NCBI GenBank assembly: GCA_031293105.1
Contig: JAUMSA010000357.1
Coordinates: 1 to 10,364, forward strand
Direction of reading: 5' to 3'
Source of the DNA: Butyricicoccus sp.
Lineage (GTDB): Bacteria; Bacillota; Clostridia; Oscillospirales; Butyricicoccaceae
DNA: 10,364 nt
Shown: positions 5,548-10,364 of the stretch, in pieces
Numbering within the stretch: the first letter of the stretch is position 1
Layout of the letters: each line of letters opens with the position of its first letter
Translations under genes and position numbers: made by a program
The notes under the pieces: generated by a model
Databases searched by the model: none
Told to the model about the DNA's origin: nothing
Seen by the model: only the letters and a program-made list of their open reading frames with translations

Positions 5548-6597
5548 TTATTCGGTATAGCCATAGGCGGCTTTTGCACGATCCACTGCATCCAGCAGCG
5601 CATCGGTCAGCTCATCGCCTACTTCTTCGCGAATCATCGGCCAAACTTCTTGTTCTTCAATTTCCGCGATCTGGTTGAATACCTCGTCGGACAGGTGAAT
5701 GACTTCCATACCAGCGTCAATCAAATCCTGCTCGTTGTTGATATCATCCGAAACCGCACGCGACTCAGGCAGCAATTCTTCGCAGCATTCGTCAATCCAG
5801 CCTTGATATTCGGCCGGCAGTTCCTGATAAAACTGGTCATTGGTGATAACCGTAATATCGTGGAACAGATGGTTGGTGGCCACCGCATAGGTCTGTACTT
5901 CCTGATAATTGTTCAGCAGGAAATTGACATACGGGTCCTCCTGGGCCATCAGCAGGCCTTGCTGCAAGGCCAGGAATACTTCGCTGCGGTTCATCGGCGT
6001 GGGGTTGGCGCCCAGCGCCTTCCAGAGTGCCAGATGGATGGGGTTTTCCATCGTACGGATATCCAGACCCTTGAAGTCCTCCAGGGTTTCCAGCTTGCGG
6101 TTGGAAGATGTCTGGCGGTAGCCCATATCCGAAATCATCAGGAGCTTGAGTCCAACTTCCGGATAGAGGGCGTCATATACTTCGCGGAACTCCGGGTCAT
6201 CCAGGGTGGCGCGAGCGATGTCGATGTTGGGGAACAGGTACGGCATATCCAGTACCTTGGTGCCCACAATATCGTTAACCTGTGCCGAGTGGTTCTGTAC
6301 AACGAACTCGACGTCGCCCGAAATACAGCTCTGGATGAGTTCCTTATCCGAACCAAGCTGGCCGGAGGGGTAAACATGGGCCGTAATCTTACCGCCGCTC
6401 TTTTCTTCCAGCTTTTCGGCCAGACTGGAAGCGATGATGCCGGTAACCGAATCGGGCTGCGAGTCGTAAGCGATGCTGACGACCAGTTCGCCCTGCTCGT
6501 CGGGCGCTGCGACCGCATCCAGCGGTTCGCAGCCCGCGTTAATCAGCAGCGTGCTGCCTACCAGGGCAAGCGCCAAAATTTTTCGTGGCAATCTCAT
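5548..6597 (-). CDS. TRAP transporter substrate-binding protein (DctP family)
   Basis: A 349-residue extracytoplasmic solute receptor of a tripartite ATP-independent periplasmic-type transporter. It begins with a basic stretch and hydrophobic signal (2-20), then INAGC with Cys23 as the likely lipid anchor. The lipobox is imperfect because Asn occupies the -3 position, where Leu is usual. The mature protein shows the DctP pattern: LGSDKELIQ (81-89), GLDIRTMENP (177-186) with R181 as the conserved Arg that clamps the substrate carboxylate, and ALGANPTPM (194-202). It would bind an organic acid outside the membrane and deliver it to the two permease subunits upstream. It is the last gene of block A, 15 bases after the large permease, with TAAGGAGG spanning that gene's stop. 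Which acid it binds cannot be read from the sequence. Confidence 0.93.
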   Translation of the reverse strand: MRLPRKILALALVGSTLLINAGCEPLDAVAAPDEQGELVVSIAYDSQPDSVTGIIASSLAEKLEEKSGGKITAHVYPSGQLGSDKELIQSCISGDVEFVVQNHSAQVNDIVGTKVLDMPYLFPNIDIARATLDDPEFREVYDALYPEVGLKLLMISDMGYRQTSSNRKLETLEDFKGLDIRTMENPIHLALWKALGANPTPMNRSEVFLALQQGLLMAQEDPYVNFLLNNYQEVQTYAVATNHLFHDITVITNDQFYQELPAEYQGWIDECCEELLPESRAVSDDINNEQDLIDAGMEVIHLSDEVFNQIAEIEEQEVWPMIREEVGDELTDALLDAVDRAKAAYGYTE

Positions 6598-6612
6598 ATC
6601 GTGACTCCCTCC

Positions 6613-7902
6613 TTATCGAACGAGCAGCAGGGAAACCTGCGGCACAAAGACAATAATCAGCAGCGCAATAAAGAATGCGCCCATAAAGGGGATTGCCTTT
6701 TTGGCAATGGCAGTAACCGGGAGTTTGGTCAAGGTGGAAGCAACGTAAAGGTTGTTGCCAATCGGCGGGGTAACAAAACCAATCGCCAGGTTTACGATCA
6801 TGATAACACCGAAATGGACGGGGTCAAAGCCGGCATTGGTGACAATCGGAACCAAAATCGGGGTCAAAATCAGGATAGCCGGGCCGGTATCCATAACCAT
6901 GCCGACAAACAGCAGGAATACGTTGATAACCAGAATCAGGGCAATGCTCGATGTAAAGGTAGAACCCATTACACTTGCCAGTTCCTGCGGCGCCTGTGTC
7001 AAGGTCAGCACACGGCTGAACGCCTGTGCAGCGCCTAGGATGAACAGGATGGGGGCATAGGTCTCCACGCCTTCCCGCAGGACGGCATACAGGTCCTTGG
7101 GCTTGAGCGTCTTGTAAACGAACAGGCAGATGATCAGCGCGTATACAACCGAAATAACGGCTGCTTCGGTCGGCGTACAAATGCCGCCGTAGATGGTACC
7201 CAGGATGATGACCGGGCTGAGCAGCGCCCAGAAGCTATCCAGGAATACGCGGAGGAAGCCTTTTTCGCGGAGTTCGCCGATATTCTCGTGCAACTTCTCC
7301 TTGTCCTCGCCATGCTTCTTGCAGTAGTAGACCGAGTAAATCATCAGGCATACGCCGATGAGGATACCGGGCAGGATGCCGGCGATGAACAGTTCACCGA
7401 CCGAGGCGCCCGAGTTCATGGAGTACAAGATGAACGGAATCGACGGCGGAATGATAACGCCCAGGCCGCCCGAAATCGCAACGAGCGCGGCACAGAAGGT
7501 CAAATCATATCCCAGGCTTACGAGAAGCGGGATGGTCATGGCGCCAACGGCGGCCGTCGTCGCCGGTGCGGAACCGGAAATCGCGCCGTAAAACAGGCAG
7601 GTAATAACGACTGCACACGGCAGACCGCCGGTCTTATCGCCAATAAAGTAGGAAAATACGTTAAATAGCTTTTTGGAAATACCACCGCGCGCCATGATGA
7701 TGCCCGACAGGACGAACATCGGAATCGCGATCAGGGTAATGGAGTCCAAGCCGGAAACCATGTTTCGCAAAATGAACATCGGGCTTGCGGCAAAGGTTGG
7801 GTCCAGGCCATAGGGAATCAGGCAGATCATCGCAATGACCACGCAAATCGGGACTGCCAGCAGCAGTAAAACGATCATCCCTGCAAAAATTGCACCAATC
7901 AT
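6613..7902 (-). CDS. TRAP transporter large permease (DctM family)
   Basis: A 429-residue membrane protein, normal length for DctM, with about eleven or twelve hydrophobic helices. Family motifs include GAISGSAPATTAAVGAMTIP (in the middle of the first half), GVIIPPSIPFILY, GIIMARGG, and FVTPPIGNNLYVAS near the C-terminus. It is the sodium-dependent transport channel of the TRAP system, working with the small permease and the DctP receptor. Its ATG overlaps the small-permease stop by four bases (ATGA), and a doubled purine stretch with GGAGG about nine bases upstream serves it. It lies between the DctQ and DctP genes in one transcript. Nothing unusual is visible in its own sequence. Confidence 0.95.
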   Translation of the reverse strand: MIGAIFAGMIVLLLLAVPICVVIAMICLIPYGLDPTFAASPMFILRNMVSGLDSITLIAIPMFVLSGIIMARGGISKKLFNVFSYFIGDKTGGLPCAVVITCLFYGAISGSAPATTAAVGAMTIPLLVSLGYDLTFCAALVAISGGLGVIIPPSIPFILYSMNSGASVGELFIAGILPGILIGVCLMIYSVYYCKKHGEDKEKLHENIGELREKGFLRVFLDSFWALLSPVIILGTIYGGICTPTEAAVISVVYALIICLFVYKTLKPKDLYAVLREGVETYAPILFILGAAQAFSRVLTLTQAPQELASVMGSTFTSSIALILVINVFLLFVGMVMDTGPAILILTPILVPIVTNAGFDPVHFGVIMIVNLAIGFVTPPIGNNLYVASTLTKLPVTAIAKKAIPFMGAFFIALLIIVFVPQVSLLLVR

Positions 7903-8423
7903 CCGTTTGCGCCTCCTTCCTCCGGCTTGGCATTGATCACAATGTCATGATCGTTGGTTTTGCCAAATCCTTTAAACACAATGACCAACGCTTGCAAGCA
8001 GCGGACTACGGTTAAAATAAAACCGAGCACCGGGGCAAAATAGACGTATACCATCGGCATACCCAAGGCGGCACTGGTCTGGTGCATGGAGCCCAGCTGT
8101 ACAATCGCAACCGCCGACATATAACCGAAAAAGATGGTGAGCATGATGTAAACAAACGCGATGCAGATGTGGCGCGCCATACGCGGCAGGGCCGCGACCA
8201 GCATGGTCAAACGCATAGCCGACTGATTTTGAATGGTAAAGCTAATGCTGAGGAAGCCCGACCAGACGAACAAATATCGTACCACTTCCTCCGCCCAGGA
8301 CAGGGACGCTCCCATAACACGGCGCATAAAGATCTGTGCGACTTCAATGATGAGCATTGCGATCAGCATAACGACCAACAAGACTTCTTCGGCATGCCGG
8401 TCCAGCCATTTTACGACTCGCAT
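7899..8423 (-). CDS. TRAP transporter small permease (DctQ family)
   Basis: A 174-residue membrane protein with four hydrophobic helices, normal for DctQ. The signature SLSWAEEVVRYLFVWSGFL (about 40-58) is the family's WxEExxRxxFxW motif between helices 1 and 2. The following QNQSAMRL replaces the HIRV-like segment often seen. DctQ stabilises and partners the large permease in acid uptake. The start at 8423 has GGAGG seven to eight bases upstream. The 65-base gap to the dehydrogenase gene contains two copies of AAAACAG but no terminator or clear promoter, so the two genes are probably co-transcribed. The C-terminal tail is short, charged and cytoplasmic. Confidence 0.92.
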   Translation of the reverse strand: MRVVKWLDRHAEEVLLVVMLIAMLIIEVAQIFMRRVMGASLSWAEEVVRYLFVWSGFLSISFTIQNQSAMRLTMLVAALPRMARHICIAFVYIMLTIFFGYMSAVAIVQLGSMHQTSAALGMPMVYVYFAPVLGFILTVVRCLQALVIVFKGFGKTNDHDIVINAKPEEGGANG

Positions 8424-8488
8424 TCCTTTTCCTCCTTCTTCTTTTGTGTTTCAGGCTGTTTTCCCTCTGTTTTGTGAAGCGGCCGGAA

Positions 8489-9382
8489 TCAGCGGCGCTT
8501 TACTTCGGTCTGTGCAATGTCTTCCAGAATCTTAGTAACTGCCCAGTTGTCCTCATCCGGGTAACGGACAAAGCCAGCCTGTACCATTTCGCGAGCGATC
8601 GCAACGGTCGGCATTGCGCAGCCAACTTCCCGTGCCAAATCCATGGTGATGTTGAGGTCCTTGCTCATAACAGCCAGCGAAGAACCGGTGTTCTTGAACT
8701 TGCGGTCCATAATCAGCGGTACGCAGATATCGAACAGCTTGCTGCCTGCAACCGAAGTGCTGATAACATCCTGCAGAACCTGCGGGTCAACGCCAGCCTT
8801 GCAGCCCATAACCATCAGTTCGAAAATGGCCGTGTACTGTGCACCAACCAGTGCCTGCAGGCAAGCCTTGACAACCTGGCCCTGGCCGGGCTCTTCACCG
8901 ACATGGTTCGGGTTGGTCGCAATGGCAGCCATTACATCCGCGCAGTCATCATAGACCGCCTTCTTACCGGATGCCATCAGGGTCAGCGTACCGTTCTGTG
9001 CGCCCGGCAGACCGCCCGATACGGCACAGTCGATCATCTCGATCCCCTTTTCAGCCAGACCCTTGCCGAGCTTCTGTGCATAACCCAGGCCGATGGTGGA
9101 GGTCAGGAAGAAGACCGAACCCGGTGCCATGGTGTTCACCAGGCCATCTTCGCCAAAGGCAACGTCCAGCGCCTGCTGGCCATTGAGTACCATAACAAAG
9201 ACCACATCGCTGCCCTTGCCAACCTCAGCCGGCGAATGGCAAGCCGTGCCGCCTGCCTGTGCAAATTCGTCCAGCTTGGGCGCAAAGATGTCATATCCCT
9301 TGGTCGGGAAGCCCTTCTTGATGAGGTTCTTGGCCATGCCCATGCCCATGTTACCTAGTCCGATAATACCTACGTTTTTCAT
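8489..9382 (-). CDS. Beta-hydroxyacid dehydrogenase (HIBADH superfamily, LtnD/GarR-like)
   Basis: A 297-residue soluble NAD(P)-dependent dehydrogenase acting on 2- or 3-hydroxy acids. The Rossmann motif is GLGNMG (8-13). The acidic GYD at 29-31 suggests NAD rather than NADP. The substrate motif is DCAVSGGLPGAQNG (118-131), the catalytic Lys is K172 in GQGQVVKACLQALVG, and KDL (241-243) is the second conserved Lys-Asp. The usual KxxNN is KACLQ here, so both Asn are replaced (L175, Q176). This is nearer the LtnD pattern (KxxHQLLAG, as I recall it) than GarR or 3-hydroxyisobutyrate dehydrogenase. Likely substrates are aldonic or tetronic acids, or tartronate semialdehyde and relatives. It pairs logically with the Hyi/OtnI-like isomerase in block C. 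The start has AAGGAG about eight bases upstream. Confidence 0.88.
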   Translation of the reverse strand: MKNVGIIGLGNMGMGMAKNLIKKGFPTKGYDIFAPKLDEFAQAGGTACHSPAEVGKGSDVVFVMVLNGQQALDVAFGEDGLVNTMAPGSVFFLTSTIGLGYAQKLGKGLAEKGIEMIDCAVSGGLPGAQNGTLTLMASGKKAVYDDCADVMAAIATNPNHVGEEPGQGQVVKACLQALVGAQYTAIFELMVMGCKAGVDPQVLQDVISTSVAGSKLFDICVPLIMDRKFKNTGSSLAVMSKDLNITMDLAREVGCAMPTVAIAREMVQAGFVRYPDEDNWAVTKILEDIAQTEVKRR

Positions 9383-9430
9383 ATGTAAGACTCCTTTTCA
9401 AAATATCCAATCCAAGTTTAAGGAAGAGAA

Positions 9431-9457
9431 CCGCGGGGCGGGGTGTGTGCCCCGCGG
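9431..9457 (-). terminator. Strong GC-rich intercistronic hairpin (partial terminator or mRNA-processing element)
   Basis: On the minus strand, CCGCGGGGC and GCCCCGCGG form a perfect 9-bp stem around a nine-base loop, between the TIM-barrel and dehydrogenase genes. The downstream bases TTCTCTTCCTT are pyrimidine-rich but lack a clean T-run, so full termination is unlikely. It could reduce read-through, protect the upstream mRNA end or separate expression levels. No clear promoter lies between it and the dehydrogenase start. Confidence 0.5.
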
Positions 9458-9482
9458 CAGTTTAGAAGGATAGAATGTTGGC

Positions 9483-10346
9483 TTATTCAAACCGCTTTTT
9501 CAGCTCGGGGATGTCGAGATAATATCCATCGATGAAATCGCCGCCGTCCGGCCGATAGATATTTTCCAAGGAAATGTATCCCTCATAGCCGTCGCGCTCG
9601 AGCGCTTCGCGGATATCATCCAAGTACGGTGCCATCATGCCATGGCCGATGTTCTTGATGTCCACCCAACCCTCTACGATCGAGCAGTTGAGATCTTTGA
9701 TATGTACATGACCCAGGCAATCCCGGATTTCGTTGTATGCGTTCGGATACGGAATATCGCCGTAGTACAGCGCATTGGCCGGGTCCCACAGAATCTTGAT
9801 CTTGTCGCAGCCCAATTCCTCAATGAACTTGCGGCACTGATAACCGGAAACGATCATGGCATTGAAACCATTTTCCACCGTGATCGTCATATCCTCTGCT
9901 TCAGCCAGCTTTGCGATGGGGCGATACAGTTCGATGAATTTGGGCCAAGCCTTGTTGCCGCCGGCGTTCCACTGATCGGAACCGTGTGCGCCGTGCAGGA
10001 CAATCGCCTTGGTAAACGGCATGGCACGTACCTGCGGTGCGCCGACAATCTTAGCAACCTTGATGCCGTTTTTCAGCAAACCCATGTGCTTTTCATAGGT
10101 CATATCGCCGATTTCCAGGCTCATAACATCCACACCTGCAAAGGCATGGGTGGTTACCGAGATCGGGGTGATGCCGTATTGCTCGTTAAGAGCTTTGATC
10201 TTTTCGGCCTCCTGCTCGCTGAGCAGCTCGACACGCTTTCCATACACCTCTTGCAGTTCGGCATATTTTACACCAGTTTCCTGCATAACCTTACAGCAGG
10301 TTTCATAATCCTGGCTAATGCCGTTTGTGATGACACTGACTTTCAT
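9483..10346 (-). CDS. Sugar phosphate isomerase/epimerase-like TIM-barrel protein
   Basis: A 287-residue soluble protein of the xylose-isomerase-like TIM-barrel superfamily (AP-endonuclease 2 fold). The probable metal site is E158 in TVENG, D188 in LWDPANA, H213 and H215 in GHVHIKD, and E261 in SLEN. A glycine-rich IGHG (233-236) sits where many relatives have a GxG loop. This superfamily includes sugar epimerases, inosose isomerases and dehydratases, and 3-dehydroshikimate dehydratases, so the fold alone does not set the reaction. Beside an LtnD-like dehydrogenase and a TRAP importer it probably acts on a sugar acid or cyclitol acid. It differs clearly from the Hyi-like protein in block C in length and motifs, so it is not a recent duplicate. 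AAGGAGG lies about six bases before the ATG. Upstream genes or the block A promoter lie off the window. Confidence 0.8.
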   Translation of the reverse strand: MKVSVITNGISQDYETCCKVMQETGVKYAELQEVYGKRVELLSEQEAEKIKALNEQYGITPISVTTHAFAGVDVMSLEIGDMTYEKHMGLLKNGIKVAKIVGAPQVRAMPFTKAIVLHGAHGSDQWNAGGNKAWPKFIELYRPIAKLAEAEDMTITVENGFNAMIVSGYQCRKFIEELGCDKIKILWDPANALYYGDIPYPNAYNEIRDCLGHVHIKDLNCSIVEGWVDIKNIGHGMMAPYLDDIREALERDGYEGYISLENIYRPDGGDFIDGYYLDIPELKKRFE

Positions 10347-10364
10347 AACTTCCTCCTTACAAAT

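Noticed and set aside
5650..7038. A 462-codon open frame on the plus strand, antisense to the TRAP receptor and large permease
   Set aside because: It starts at TTG without a ribosome site, is very rich in Arg, Gln, Asn and His, has no recognisable domain, and lies opposite two clear genes. It is explained by the codon bias of the genuine strand.
8444..9358. A 304-codon open frame on the plus strand, antisense to the dehydrogenase
   Set aside because: It has a TTG start with no ribosome site and no family resemblance, and it is fully covered by a dehydrogenase with intact motifs.
3721..10346. The two TIM-barrel genes as a recent duplication
   Set aside because: They share only the fold and the spaced metal ligands. 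Lengths, loops and signature motifs differ throughout, so an ancient shared superfamily is enough.

Overview
The window looks like part of an anaerobic Bacillota chromosome, most likely class Clostridia (Oscillospirales-like gut or sediment relatives). The reasons are moderately high G+C judged by eye, strong AGGAGG-type ribosome sites before most genes, tightly packed operons, and a small CmpB-type membrane protein typical of Clostridia. No ribosomal or housekeeping marker is present, so this placement is inference. I see no mobile element, CRISPR array, tRNA or rRNA. No stretch longer than about 100 bases lacks a gene.

There are three transcription blocks. Reading leftward on the minus strand from the right edge, block A (10346 to 5548) encodes a xylose-isomerase-like TIM-barrel enzyme, a beta-hydroxyacid dehydrogenase of the HIBADH/LtnD/GarR superfamily, and a complete TRAP transporter in the order small permease, large permease, binding protein. 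Its promoter lies beyond the right edge. Block B is a single plus-strand AraC-family regulator (4597 to 5496). It has a near-consensus promoter and a perfect-palindrome terminator that faces the end of block A. Block C (4500 to 31, minus strand) diverges from the regulator. It encodes a hydroxypyruvate-isomerase-like TIM-barrel enzyme, an EamA drug/metabolite exporter, an ABM-domain protein, a YdiB/AroE-like shikimate dehydrogenase relative, two half-size chromate-transporter-family proteins and a CmpB-like membrane protein.

Together the genes suggest a regulated locus for uptake and breakdown of a small hydroxylated organic acid. TRAP transporters import such acids, the LtnD-like enzyme oxidises or reduces a 2- or 3-hydroxyacid, and the two TIM-barrel enzymes would isomerise, epimerise or dehydrate sugar-acid or cyclitol-acid intermediates. 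The AroE-like enzyme would handle a quinate/shikimate-like or other polyol substrate. The AraC protein probably senses the inducer and controls at least block C. The combination does not match any complete pathway I know. No kinase or aldolase is visible here, so the pathway either continues off the window or uses genes elsewhere.

The most notable non-coding details are an intrinsic terminator whose loop is exactly the stop codon of the aroE-like gene, an imperfect palindrome over the -10 box of the araC promoter, and two identical TGATATG stop/start couplings where clear ribosome sites are missing.
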